This document shows, piece after piece, positions 24,439-33,097 of a DNA stretch of 64,000 bases. A model generated the notes under the pieces. The model did not search any database. It was not told the DNA's origin and worked only from the letters and a program-made list of their open reading frames with translations. Source of the stretch: UBA995 sp035477115 (GTDB lineage Bacteria > Bacillota > Sulfobacillia > UBA995); the NCBI GenBank assembly GCA_035477115.1, contig DATIKW010000039.1:81522-145521 (forward strand). Direction: 5' to 3'. The translations under genes and the position numbers were made by a program. Positions within the stretch are counted from its first letter, which is position 1, and each line of letters begins with the position of its first letter.

Positions 24439-25088
24439 ACGAGTGGCCCCGCCCGGCCGTCGGCCATGAGCAGGCGGTGATCGGCGATGCGGGCGGCCTG
24501 CCCCTGGCTATGGGTGACGATCACCACCGTGTACCGCTCCCGCAAGTCCGCCAGGAGCCGTTCGATCCGCCGGGTAGCCGATGGATCCAGCAAGGAACAC
24601 GGCTCGTCCAATAGGATGACCTCCGGTCGGACCGCCAGCGCGCGGGCGATGCACAGCAGTTGCCGCGATCCGGGGGTGAGGTCAAGGGCGAAAGTCCCCA
24701 TCCGGACGCCGGCATCCGGCCATGGTCCCACCTCCTGCAAGGCCGCCTGCACGGCCCGGCGCAACGCCAGACGGTCGCGCACGCCCCGGACCCGCAGGCC
24801 GTAGGCGACATTGTCGAAGATGCTCATGGGAAAGGGGTTCGGCCGCTGGAACACCATGGCCACGCGACGGCGCAGGTCCCGCAGGTCCAGTCCCGGCCGG
24901 CGCACGTCCTCGCCGTCCAGCAGCACCCGCCCGCGGATGCGCCATCCCGGCAAGTCGTCATCCATCCGGTTGAAGCTGCGGAGCAAGGTCGTCTTGCCGC
25001 TGCCGGAAGGGCCGGCGATGGCCGTGATCCGGTTGGCGGGGAAACTCACGCTGACGTCGCGCAGGGCCAGGTGGCCCCCGAAACTCAC
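24435..25088 (-). CDS. PstB-like phosphate ABC ATPase with degenerate signature motif
   Basis: 217 residues from a GTG at 25088. It has the PstB pattern: Walker A GPSGSGKT (26-33), VFQRPNPFPMSIFDNVAYG with the Q-loop Gln at 81, Walker B VILLDE (157-162) and the switch His at 193 (VTHSQ). The ABC signature, LSGGQ in PstB, reads LTPGS (137-141). The coding frame stays open upstream (KLATEALQ, matching the PstB first strand), so initiation may really be at a non-ATG codon near 25118. The stop TAG lies inside a dispersed palindrome, which may have trimmed the C-terminus. Its partner PstB lies directly upstream with complementary losses. Confidence 0.88.
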   Translation of the reverse strand: MSFGGHLALRDVSVSFPANRITAIAGPSGSGKTTLLRSFNRMDDDLPGWRIRGRVLLDGEDVRRPGLDLRDLRRRVAMVFQRPNPFPMSIFDNVAYGLRVRGVRDRLALRRAVQAALQEVGPWPDAGVRMGTFALDLTPGSRQLLCIARALAVRPEVILLDEPCSLLDPSATRRIERLLADLRERYTVVIVTHSQGQAARIADHRLLMADGRAGPLV

Positions 25089-25117
25089 TTGCAGCGCTTC
25101 CGTGGCCAGCTTGGCAA

Positions 25118-25870
25118 TCAGCGGCCATCGCCTCCCCCGATCAGGAGGTCGCGGACCCGCGATCCCCGGGGACCGGCCAGGATGTCGGCGGCGTCACCCC
25201 GCTCGACCAGCTCGCCCCGGACCAGGATGGCGGTGGCGGCACCGATTCGGGCCACTTGCTCGGGGTCAGCGGTGGCGAAGACCAGGGTCTTCTCACGGCG
25301 CATTCCCACCGCCAGGCTCTCGATACGGGAGACGTTAAGCGGGTCCAGTCCCGAGGTGGGCTCATCCAGGAGGAGCGCTTCGGGCTCGACCGCCAACGCC
25401 CGGGCGATCGCCAGTCGCTGCTGCTGTCCGCCGGACAACTCGACGGCGGGATCGTGAAGCCTGCCGGCGACCTCATCCCACAAGGAAGCCGCCTCCAGAG
25501 CATGCCTTACCCTGCGTTCCACCTCCCGGCGGTCGGTCCCCTGCAGCTGCGGTCCGTAGGCCACGTTACCGTAGATGGACAGGGGCAGGGGGGGCGCTCC
25601 CGCAAAGACCAGGCCGACGCGGCGCCGGATGGGGACGGGATCGGCGCCTCGGGCGCGGGTATCACGCCCGTCCAGGAGGACGCGACCGGTAAGGCGGGTC
25701 CCCGGCACCCCGTCGGCCATCCGGTTGATACAGCGGAGCAACGTGCTCTTGCCGCTGCCGCCGGGACCGGCCAACACCATCAGTTCACCCCGCCCCACCA
25801 CGAGACTCACGCGGTTGAGGGCGCGCCGTCGCCCATAGTAGAAGCTGAGGTTGCAGACTGCCAGAGTCAT
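25118..25870 (-). CDS. pstB: PstB-like phosphate ABC ATPase lacking Q-loop Gln and switch His
   Basis: 250 residues. Walker A GPGGSGKS (35-42), intact signature LSGGQQQRL (145-153) and Walker B ALLLDE (165-170) identify PstB. But where PstB has VFQ.PNPFP, this reads VFAGAPPLP (Ala at 90), and the switch His (TH) is replaced by Ala at 201 (FATADPEQ). These losses mirror the defect in the adjacent second PstB-like protein, so the two are best explained as a heterodimer with one working ATP site. The ATG overlaps the pstA stop (ATGA). Confidence 0.92.
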   Translation of the reverse strand: MTLAVCNLSFYYGRRRALNRVSLVVGRGELMVLAGPGGSGKSTLLRCINRMADGVPGTRLTGRVLLDGRDTRARGADPVPIRRRVGLVFAGAPPLPLSIYGNVAYGPQLQGTDRREVERRVRHALEAASLWDEVAGRLHDPAVELSGGQQQRLAIARALAVEPEALLLDEPTSGLDPLNVSRIESLAVGMRREKTLVFATADPEQVARIGAATAILVRGELVERGDAADILAGPRGSRVRDLLIGGGDGR

Positions 25871-26700
25871 TGGTCCCTCTTCGCGACGGCGCGGTGTCCG
25901 GCAGCCAGGCGAGGCAGGAGCCGGGCCGCGCCGCTCACCGCGAGGACGGACAGGACGAGGAGCGCGGCGACACCGTATGCCCGATCCAGAGCGTGGCCCT
26001 CCCGGGCCAGCAGGTAGAAGTGGACGGATAACGTCCGGGCGGGGTCGAGCAGCGACCGGGGAGGCCGCAGGGAAGTCCCGGCGGTGAACATCACCGCTGC
26101 CGTCTCGCCGGCGCTCCGGCCGAGGGCCAGCGCCATGCCGCTCAGGATACCGGGCCAGGCGCCGGGCAACACCACCCGGGTCACCGTCTGCCAGCCGGTG
26201 GCGCCCAAGGCCGAGCTCAGTTCGCGATGGATCTGCGGGACGGCCCGGATCGACTCCTCAGCGGTCCGGATGATCGTGGGGAGGATCATCAGCGCAAGGG
26301 TCAGGCCGCCCGACAGGATGGACCACCCGAGTCCTAGACGGATGACGAACAGGCTGAAGCCGAACAGGCCGAACACCACCGATGGCACGCCGGCCAGAGC
26401 TTCGGCGGCAAGGCGGATCGCGGCGGCGGCGGGTCCCTCCCGGGCGTATTCGGCTAGATAGATGGCGGTGCCCACCCCCACGGGGACGGCTAGCACCAGC
26501 GCCACTCCTCCCACTGCCGCCGTCCCTACCAGGCTGGGCAGGACGCCTCCTGCTCGCCCCATCGCCCTCGGGCCGGTCAGTAGGAAGTCGCGATCGATTG
26601 CCGGCAAGCCTCGGATCAGGACCTGGCCCAGCAGGAACAACAGCCCGGCCGCCACCAGCAGACCCGAGGCCCGAAGGGCGGCCAGTGCGAGACGGTCCAC
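25867..26700 (-). CDS. pstA: Phosphate ABC transporter permease PstA
   Basis: 277 residues from a GTG at 26700, three bases past the pstC stop. Six or so membrane helices; VGVGTAIYLAEYAREG, ALAGVPSVVFGLFGFSLFV and the EAA-type loop ELSSALGATGWQTVTRVVLPGAWPGILSGMAL near the C-terminal third, as in PstA. Works with PstC as the membrane channel for phosphate taken from PstS. Confidence 0.93.
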   Translation of the reverse strand: MDRLALAALRASGLLVAAGLLFLLGQVLIRGLPAIDRDFLLTGPRAMGRAGGVLPSLVGTAAVGGVALVLAVPVGVGTAIYLAEYAREGPAAAAIRLAAEALAGVPSVVFGLFGFSLFVIRLGLGWSILSGGLTLALMILPTIIRTAEESIRAVPQIHRELSSALGATGWQTVTRVVLPGAWPGILSGMALALGRSAGETAAVMFTAGTSLRPPRSLLDPARTLSVHFYLLAREGHALDRAYGVAALLVLSVLAVSGAARLLPRLAAGHRAVAKRDQ

Positions 26701-26702
26701 GC

Positions 26703-27539
26703 TCAATCCGGTTCGCCCGCCCTTGGGCGGCCGGCCAATCGGGCCAAGCCGGTGACGGCCAAACTCAATCCCAGCAAGACGGCCCCCGCGGTGAACAGCG
26801 CCCCTCGATGCCGGCCGGTGGCGTAACCCAGTTCCAGCGCCATCGTGGCCGTGAGCGTACGCACCGGATCGAGCGGACAATTCGCCGGCTGCAAGGCGTT
26901 CCCCGCCACCATCAGCACCGCCATGGTCTCGCCGACGGCGCGCCCGGCGGCGAGGACCAGCCCGGCGACGATGCCCGGCCGGGCCGCCGGCAGGAGGATC
27001 ATCCGCATCGTCTGCCACTGGCCGGCTCCCAGTGCCCGGGACGCCTCGCGGTAACTGCGGGGCACTCCCCGCAGGGCGGCATGGGCCGTCAAGGTCACGG
27101 TCGGCAGGATCATCACGCCCACGACCAGCGAGGCGGCCAACACCGAGAAGCCCGGTCCCCCGAATACGACCCGGATCAGGGGGACCAGGGTCAGGAGGCC
27201 AAGGAATCCGAACACCACCGAGGGGATGGCGCCCAGCAGCTCGACCGCGGGTTTCAGGACCGCGGCCGCCGGAGCCGTCAAGACCTCGCTCAGGAGGAGC
27301 GCGCATGCCAGGCCCAGCGGCACCCCTACCAGCATGGCCCCGGCGGTTACCCATAACGTGCCGGCCAACATGGACAACATGCCGAACTCCCCCGCTCGCG
27401 GATCCCAGCGCCGTCCGAAGAGGAAATGCGCCGGGCCTTGGGCCAGGAGGGCGGGGGCGCCTTCGGCCAGGATGAAATAGGCGACCAGCCCAAGCGCCAG
27501 TACGGTGATGAGGGCGGCGAGCCTCGGCAGTCCCGCCAT
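26703..27539 (-). CDS. pstC: Phosphate ABC transporter permease PstC
   Basis: 278 residues, ATG at 27539 overlapping the pstS stop by one base (TGATG). Features: WDPRAGEFGMLSMLAGTLWVT, AIPSVVFGFLGLLTLVPLI and the EAA loop REASRALGAGQWQTMRMILLPAARPGIVAG. Six predicted membrane helices. It is slightly shorter at the N-terminus than many PstC proteins, which is common in this group. Confidence 0.93.
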   Translation of the reverse strand: MAGLPRLAALITVLALGLVAYFILAEGAPALLAQGPAHFLFGRRWDPRAGEFGMLSMLAGTLWVTAGAMLVGVPLGLACALLLSEVLTAPAAAVLKPAVELLGAIPSVVFGFLGLLTLVPLIRVVFGGPGFSVLAASLVVGVMILPTVTLTAHAALRGVPRSYREASRALGAGQWQTMRMILLPAARPGIVAGLVLAAGRAVGETMAVLMVAGNALQPANCPLDPVRTLTATMALELGYATGRHRGALFTAGAVLLGLSLAVTGLARLAGRPRAGEPD

Positions 27540-28363
27540 CAGCCGGAACCGTCCGCTGGCGCCGCGGGCACGAGCCCCTCGCCGGCCAGCACCGACTGCG
27601 CCGCTGGGCTCAAGAGGAACGCCACGAATCCGCTGACCTCCCGCCGCGGGTCAACTCCCGTCACCAGCAGGAAGGGACGGACCAGGCGATAGTGCCCGGA
27701 CAGGACCGCGGCAGCCGCCGGCAGTTGTCCGTCCAGGGCGATGGGCCGCAACCTCTCGTCGACCAGACCGAGGGAGAGGTAGCCGATGGCGGCAGGATCG
27801 GCAGCCACCAGCTCCCGCACCGCTCCGTTCGCGTCGAGCACCAGGGAACGCTGGGCGGTCGGCCAGGGGCCCATCACCTGATCCTCGAAAACCTGTCGCG
27901 TGCCCGAACCGTCTTCCCGGCTGATGAGGGTGATGGGACCGGGGCGGCCTCCCACCCCTGACCAGTCCCTCACCTCTCCTGAGAAGATCCGCCTCACCTC
28001 CGCGGATGACAGGCCGGACACCGGGTTGGAGCGATGGACGACTACGGCCAACGCATCCCAGGCCATGACGACGGACTGGAGTTGACGCGCTTCGGCGGCA
28101 GCCAGCGGGCGGGAGGACATGGCCAGTTCGGCGGCCCCCGCGAGCACCGCCTGGATCCCGGCCGTCGACCCTCCTCCCTGGACGGCCACGCGCACGGCTG
28201 GGTTTTGGTCAGAATACAATTCGGCCAGGTACTCCACGAAAGGCACGATGGAGGTGGAACCGGCCACCGTGATCGTCATCCGGGGAACAGGCTGGCGGCA
28301 GGCGGCAGCCAGCAGGGCGACCGTCAGCCCGACCAGGGACAGGTGCCGGCGGCGGTTGCGCAT
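27539..28363 (-). CDS. pstS: Phosphate-binding lipoprotein PstS
   Basis: 274 residues from the ATG at 28363 (GGAGGGATT upstream). Signal peptide with lipobox LLAAAC. The PstS-type fold shows in ITVAGSTSIVPFVEYLAE, VQGGGSTAGIQAV, ELAMSSRPL, REDGSGTRQVFEDQVMG and IGYLSLG. It captures phosphate outside the membrane for PstCAB. First gene of a five-gene operon pstS-pstC-pstA and two pstB-like genes with overlapping or nearly touching ends; no phoU or phoR is seen in the window. Confidence 0.94.
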   Translation of the reverse strand: MRNRRRHLSLVGLTVALLAAACRQPVPRMTITVAGSTSIVPFVEYLAELYSDQNPAVRVAVQGGGSTAGIQAVLAGAAELAMSSRPLAAAEARQLQSVVMAWDALAVVVHRSNPVSGLSSAEVRRIFSGEVRDWSGVGGRPGPITLISREDGSGTRQVFEDQVMGPWPTAQRSLVLDANGAVRELVAADPAAIGYLSLGLVDERLRPIALDGQLPAAAAVLSGHYRLVRPFLLVTGVDPRREVSGFVAFLLSPAAQSVLAGEGLVPAAPADGSG

Positions 28364-28452
28364 GGAATCCCTCCGGCGGACCCGGCTTCCACCCAAGACT
28401 ATGCCGGGAGGGCCCGAGCCTGAACCGGCGCATGGCAGGTGAACTGCCAGGT

Positions 28453-28461
28453 CCTGCCGAA
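28453..28461 (-). promoter_or_regulatory. CGGCAGGAC motif upstream of pstS
   Basis: Minus-strand TTTCGGCAGGACCTGG about 90 bases before the pstS start, within the divergent pstS-nfeD interval and pointing to pstS. Member of the recurring motif set. Confidence 0.45.
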
Positions 28462-28492
28462 ACAGAAAGACATTGAAGGGAAGGGTCGACAC

Positions 28493-29815
28493 ATGCCGGC
28501 GAAGAATGCGTGGCTCATTTTTCGTGCTATAGTACTGTCCGCTTTGCTCCTGGCGGCGAGCAGCGCCGTCCAACCCGCTCCCGCCGATGGCGGTGACGGC
28601 CTGGTCTACCTGGTACGCGTGCAGGGAACCATCGACCGGGGGCTGTCCCGGACCGTGGAGCGGGCGGCCCGCCGGGCGCGGGAGGATGGTGCAGACCTCT
28701 TGGTGGTGGAGATCAACTCGGTTGGCGGCCGGGTCGATGCGGCTCTCGAGATGCGGGACGCCATCACCGGCTCCCCGGTACCCACCTTGACCCTGGTAGA
28801 GGATCGGGCCTGGTCCGCAGCCGCCCTGATCGCTCTCGCCGGCGATCGCCTGATCATGCAGCCGGGAAGCAGCATCGGCGCTGCTCAGCCATCACCGGCG
28901 GAGGAGAAGGCCATCGCCGCGGTGCGGGCCGAGTTCGAAGCCACGGCTGAACTTCATGGCCGAGACCCGCAACTGGCGGCGGCCATGGTGGATGCGGACA
29001 TCGCCATCCCCGGTGTGGTGGAGCAGGGCAAGCTGCTGACGCTCACGGCAGGCCGGGCGCTGGAGTTGGGCCTGATCGACGGCACCGCCGCCGACCTGGA
29101 GCAGGCCCTCGCCGACGCGGGGCATGAAGCCGCCCAGATCGTGATCATCGGGGTCACCCCCGGCGAGCGGCTGGCCCGGCTGGTGACCGAGCCGACCATC
29201 GCCGGGCTGCTCCTGTCCTTCGGCGTCCTCGGCATCACCGTAGAATTCTGGACGCCCGGCTTCGGCTTGCCGGGCGCCGCCGGTCTGGCGTGCCTGGCCT
29301 TGTTCTTCGGCGGTCACCTCCTGGCGGGGGTGGGCGGGTGGGAGGCCGCCGCCTTGTTCCTGTTGGGTCTGGGGCTGCTCGCGGCGGAGGTCTTCCTGCC
29401 CGGGTTCGGGGTATTCGGCCTGGGCGGCCTGGCCGCGCTGGCGGGCGGCGTCTACCTGTTCACGGGCGGCGGCCCGGAAGCGATCACCGCCATGGCCACG
29501 GCGGTGGTGATCACCCTCGCTGGGACCGCCCTCGTGTTGCGCTTCGCCGCGCGGCGAGGGCTGTTGCACCGGCTCACCCTGCCGGCGCGCCAGGGCAAGG
29601 AGGAAGGCTTCTCCTCGCATGAGGAGGAGTCCGATTTGACGGGACAGACGGGGATTGCCGTCACTCCCTTCCGCCCTGCGGGCATCCTGGAAGTAGGCGG
29701 CCGGCGGGTGGATGCCATTTCCGAGGGAGGGTTCGTGAGCGCCGGCGCCCCCCTGCAGGTATTGCGGGTCGAAGGCGGCCGGATAATTGTCCGCGAGGTC
29801 AAACAGAGGAGGTAG
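28493..29815 (+). CDS. NfeD-type membrane serine protease (YqeZ-like)
   Basis: 440 residues from the ATG at 28493 (GAAGGGAAGG upstream). A signal helix is followed by a ClpP-class (crotonase-fold) protease domain, residues about 35-235: VVEINSVGGRVDAALEM (oxyanion region), then RAWSAAALIALAGDRLIM with the presumed catalytic Ser, and a downstream Lys in VVEQGKLLTLTAGRALELGLIDG. Residues 240-350 hold several membrane helices (GFGLPGAAGLACLALFFGG, GFGVFGLGGLAALAGG). The last 60 residues form the NfeD OB-like domain (GQTGIAVTPFRPAGILEVGGRRVDAISEG). Forms an operon with floA; such pairs organise lipid microdomains. Confidence 0.92.
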   Translation: MPAKNAWLIFRAIVLSALLLAASSAVQPAPADGGDGLVYLVRVQGTIDRGLSRTVERAARRAREDGADLLVVEINSVGGRVDAALEMRDAITGSPVPTLTLVEDRAWSAAALIALAGDRLIMQPGSSIGAAQPSPAEEKAIAAVRAEFEATAELHGRDPQLAAAMVDADIAIPGVVEQGKLLTLTAGRALELGLIDGTAADLEQALADAGHEAAQIVIIGVTPGERLARLVTEPTIAGLLLSFGVLGITVEFWTPGFGLPGAAGLACLALFFGGHLLAGVGGWEAAALFLLGLGLLAAEVFLPGFGVFGLGGLAALAGGVYLFTGGGPEAITAMATAVVITLAGTALVLRFAARRGLLHRLTLPARQGKEEGFSSHEEESDLTGQTGIAVTPFRPAGILEVGGRRVDAISEGGFVSAGAPLQVLRVEGGRIIVREVKQRR

Positions 29816-29821
29816 GAGAGC

Positions 29822-30805
29822 GTGGATGGTATCATGACTTTCCTGATCGTCGGCGTCCTGATTTTCCTGGGACTGGTGATCATCCTGCACTTCATTCCCG
29901 TGGGGCTGTGGATCTCCGCCCTGGCGGCCGGGGTCAAGGTCGGCATCGTCACCCTGGTCGGGATGCGGCTCCGGCGGGTGCCGCCTTTCCGGATCATCGA
30001 TCCGCTGATCAAGGCCACCAAGGGTGGCATTGACGTGGACATCAACCTGCTCGAAGCCCACTTCCTGGCCGGCGGCAACGTCGACCGGGTGGTCAACTCG
30101 TTGATCGCCGCCCAGCGGGCCAACATCCCCCTCCCCTTCGCGCGGGCGGCGGCCATTCAACTGGCCGGCCGGGACGTGCTGGAGGCGGTGCAGATGAGCG
30201 TGAATCCCAAGGTCATCGAGACCCCGGTGATTGCCGCCGTGGCCAAGGACGGCATCGAGTTGAAAGCCCGCGCCCGGGTGACGGTCCGCGCCAACATCGA
30301 CCGGCTGGTCGGCGGCGCCGGCGAGGAGACGATCATCGCCCGCGTCGGCGAGGGCATCGTCACCACCATCGGTTCGGCCGAGAGCCACAAGCTGGTCCTG
30401 GAGAACCCGGACTCCATCTCCCGTACGGTACTGGGGCGCGGGCTGGACGCCGGGACGGCCTTCGAGATCCTGTCCATCGACATCGCCGACGTGGACGTGG
30501 GGCGCAACATCGGGGCGATGCTGGAGACGGACCGGGCCGAAGCCGACAAGCGCATCGCTCAGGCCAAGGCGGAGGAGCGCCGGGCGATGGCTTTCGCCCG
30601 CGAGCAGGAGATGAAAGCCGAAACGCAGCGGGCGCAAGCCCAGGTAGTCGAGGCGGAGGCGGAAATCCCCAAAGCCATCGCCTACGCCTTCCGCGAAGGC
30701 AAGCTGGGAGTGCTCGACTACTATAACCTGCGCAACTTGCAGGCGGATACCCAGATGCGGGATTCCATCTCCCGGGGAGGAGAACGGCCCAGGAGCGAGG
30801 GTTAG
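29822..30805 (+). CDS. floA: Flotillin-like lipid-raft protein FloA
   Basis: 327 residues. A membrane-inserted hairpin at the N-terminus ([18 protein letters not shown]) is followed by a PHB/SPFH-like region ([83 protein letters not shown]) and a C-terminal Ala/Glu-rich coiled coil, all characteristic of FloA (YqfA). GTG start at 29822 after GGAGGTAGGAG; an ATG lies four codons further in. Immediately downstream of nfeD. Confidence 0.95.
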   Translation: [327 protein letters not shown]

Positions 30806-30832
30806 TCGCCATCCCGCCAGGGAGGGACCAGC

Positions 30833-31309
30833 ATGGAAGAACTGATAGGCCTCATCGTCTTCACGCTGATCTTGCGGTTGCTCGGAGCAGGCCGGCGGGC
30901 CGCCCCTGCCCAGAGGCCGGCCGCCCCGCCCGCTACCCGGCAGCCAATCCCCACCGGAGACCGTCCGCCGGCCAGACCTACGGTCCAGCCGGTTGCCGGG
31001 GATCAGGTGTTCGATTTGCGGGAACTCCTGCGGGAGGCCTTCCCCGCAGCGGTCGCGCCCGCTCGTCCAGCCAAGATCCGGCCGCGGCGCCAGAGTGAGC
31101 CGCCGCCCCCTCCGGCGCAACAACCCGAGCGGGCGGCGGTGAAAGCGGCCCCAGTCCCCGCCGAAAGGCCCGCCGCCAGCTTCGCTTCACCCATCCCCGG
31201 ATTCCACGACCTGGCTGAGCCCCACGCTGCCGCTCGGGCCGTAGTGTTGGCGGAGATCTTCGGCCCCCCGCGCTGTCACCGTGCTCATCGGCCCCCGGGA
31301 ACCCGCTGA
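30833..31309 (+). CDS. Small membrane protein of unknown function downstream of floA
   Basis: 158 residues. One hydrophobic segment at the N-terminus (LIGLIVFTLILRLLG), then a low-complexity Pro/Ala/Arg region with two more ordered pieces, GDQVFDLRELLREAFP and FHDLAEPHAAARAVVLAEIFGPP. No family recognised. GGGAGGGACC precedes the ATG by 5 bases and the gene is 27 bases after floA, so it is probably part of that operon, in the position of yqfB in Bacillus but without clear similarity. Confidence 0.65.
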   Translation: MEELIGLIVFTLILRLLGAGRRAAPAQRPAAPPATRQPIPTGDRPPARPTVQPVAGDQVFDLRELLREAFPAAVAPARPAKIRPRRQSEPPPPPAQQPERAAVKAAPVPAERPAASFASPIPGFHDLAEPHAAARAVVLAEIFGPPRCHRAHRPPGTR

Positions 31310-31327
31310 ACCGACAGTCGAGACCGG

Positions 31328-31354
31328 GGCCGGTGCGGGTATAACGCACCGGCC
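31328..31354. terminator. Hairpin between convergent genes
   Basis: A perfect ten-base stem GGCCGGTGCG / CGCACCGGCC with loop GGTATAA, followed on the plus strand by TCTCGCTTCT. It lies between the convergent floA operon and the DUF1846 gene. There is no strong T-run, so terminator strength is uncertain. Confidence 0.55.
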
Positions 31355-31362
31355 TCTCGCTT

Positions 31363-32880
31363 CTATACCGGGCGGACCAGGAAACGATGCAGCACGGGGC
31401 GCGCGTCGGTGGTGACGTTGATCCCCAGCTTGCGCAAGGCATCCTCGTCGCCGTGGCTTGGGGCGTGCGTCGTGTGCATCTCGCAGTTCTTCAGCCGCGG
31501 CAACTGCCCGAGCCCGAGTTCGGCCGCCGGGTTGGTGGCGGCGCTGATGGCCAGCGCGATCAGGGTCTCCGACAGGTCAAGACTTTCAGAGCGGCCCTGA
31601 AGGACATCGCTCTTCAAGTGGTTGATACTGCCGATGACCGAAGGCGAAAGGAGGTGAATGGCGTCGGGCAGCCGCGCCAGCTGTTTGATGGCATTGAGGG
31701 CCATGGCGGCCTCGGCGTGCAGGAGGGGCGAGTTCTTGCCGGTGACGATCGTCCCGTCCGGCAGTTCGATGGCCGCGCCGCAGTATACGCCCTTATGTCC
31801 CTTGCCGCTGGGGGCGGCCTCGTCAGCGGCACGGCGCGCGGGTTCGACCACCACTCGCTGGTGGACGGAAGTGCCGGTCCCATCCAGTAGTTCCTGGACC
31901 CGCTCCACGGTTGAGGGCCGTTCCAGGCGGCGCAGGACCTCCCACCGGTATCGGAAGTAACGGCGAATCAGCTCCTGGCGGCCCGCTTCGCTGGCCGCCT
32001 CGTCGTCGATGATTCCGCGCTCGACCTCGTTGACGCCCATGTCGGTGGGTGATCGATATGGGCCTTCCCGCCACAGGCGCCCCATGATCCGCTGCATGAT
32101 GCGGAAGTTCTCCACATCCCGATTGTAGGTCGCGGCGCTAATGCCATAAGCCTGCAGATGAAAGGGGTCGATCATCACCCGGTCGCCGATGTCGGCGGTG
32201 GCCGCTTCATAGGCCAGGTTCACCGGGTGGTCTGCGGCCAGACCCCATACCGGGAAGGTCTCGAACTTGGCGAAGCCTGCCTCTACCTGGTTACGCCGGT
32301 GATGATACACCTGGGCAAGGCAGGTCGCCATCTTGCCGCTACCCGGGCCGGCGCCGGTCACGATGACCAGGGGGGCGGTCGTGGGTATCGGCTGGTGGCG
32401 GCCATACCCATCATCGCTGACGATCCGGTCAACGTCTTCCGGATAGCCGTCAAGTTCCGGTTGCAGGTACACGCGGATATCCCTGCTCTCGAGGTAGGCG
32501 GCGAGCCGGGAAGCCCTCTCTTCACCCTGATAGCGGGTTATGACCACCGCGAATACCTCGAACTGGTGGGCGAGGAGATCCTCGAGCGATTTCAGGGTGG
32601 CATTGTCATAGGTCAGCCCGAAATCCCCGCGCACCCGCCCCCGCTGGATGTCGGGGGCGGCCACGCAGAAGAGGATCTGCAGCCGCCGCTTGAGCGAGCG
32701 CAAGATCCGCAACTTGGCATCGGGGTGATATCCGGGCAGCACCCGGGCGGCGTGGTAATCGAACAGGAGTTTCCCCCCGAACTCGAGGTAGAGCTTGCCG
32801 GAGAAGATCTCCAGCCGCTTGACGATGGCCTGGTTTTGCGCGGCGAGATAGCGGTCGGTATCGAACGCGAGTCGGTGCAT
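31363..32880 (-). CDS. DUF1846 family protein
   Basis: 505 residues, full length for DUF1846. Recognised by FDTDRYLAAQNQAIVKRLE near the N-terminus, LVIVTGAGPGSGKMATCLAQVYHH (a P-loop-like segment near residue 180), GFAKFETFPVWGL, HPVNLAYEAATADIGD, and TGKNSPLLHAEAAMALNAIKQLA. Structures exist for the family but its activity is not established; the P-loop-like motif suggests nucleotide binding (inference). The ATG at 32880 has GGGAGG 6 bases upstream. Confidence 0.85.
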   Translation of the reverse strand: MHRLAFDTDRYLAAQNQAIVKRLEIFSGKLYLEFGGKLLFDYHAARVLPGYHPDAKLRILRSLKRRLQILFCVAAPDIQRGRVRGDFGLTYDNATLKSLEDLLAHQFEVFAVVITRYQGEERASRLAAYLESRDIRVYLQPELDGYPEDVDRIVSDDGYGRHQPIPTTAPLVIVTGAGPGSGKMATCLAQVYHHRRNQVEAGFAKFETFPVWGLAADHPVNLAYEAATADIGDRVMIDPFHLQAYGISAATYNRDVENFRIMQRIMGRLWREGPYRSPTDMGVNEVERGIIDDEAASEAGRQELIRRYFRYRWEVLRRLERPSTVERVQELLDGTGTSVHQRVVVEPARRAADEAAPSGKGHKGVYCGAAIELPDGTIVTGKNSPLLHAEAAMALNAIKQLARLPDAIHLLSPSVIGSINHLKSDVLQGRSESLDLSETLIALAISAATNPAAELGLGQLPRLKNCEMHTTHAPSHGDEDALRKLGINVTTDARPVLHRFLVRPV

Positions 32881-32924
32881 GATCGGCCTCCCTGGTCCAG
32901 TACTTCTGCCGGGCCCGCTCCGGA

Positions 32925-32933
32925 TTCCTGCCG
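32925..32933 (-). promoter_or_regulatory. CGGCAGGAA motif upstream of the DUF1846 gene
   Basis: Minus-strand GCGGCAGGAATCC about 50 bases before the ATG, pointing to the gene. Member of the recurring motif set. Confidence 0.45.
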
Positions 32934-33097
32934 CGACTCCACCTGACCCGGGTCGGCGCGAACCCGCGGGAGTGGGACCTCGTCCTGGGAATTAGTCTGA
33001 CTCAAGCCGGGAAGGAGTAGAGCTAAGGGACGGGGAATTGGGCAAGCTGCCGGCGCCGGCAGACAAGGCAGGTGCCGCTGACGGAGGAGATGAGCCG

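Noticed and set aside
28892..31123. Open frame of about 740 codons on the minus strand over nfeD and floA
   Set aside because: It is antisense to nfeD and floA, which have clear domains and ribosome sites.
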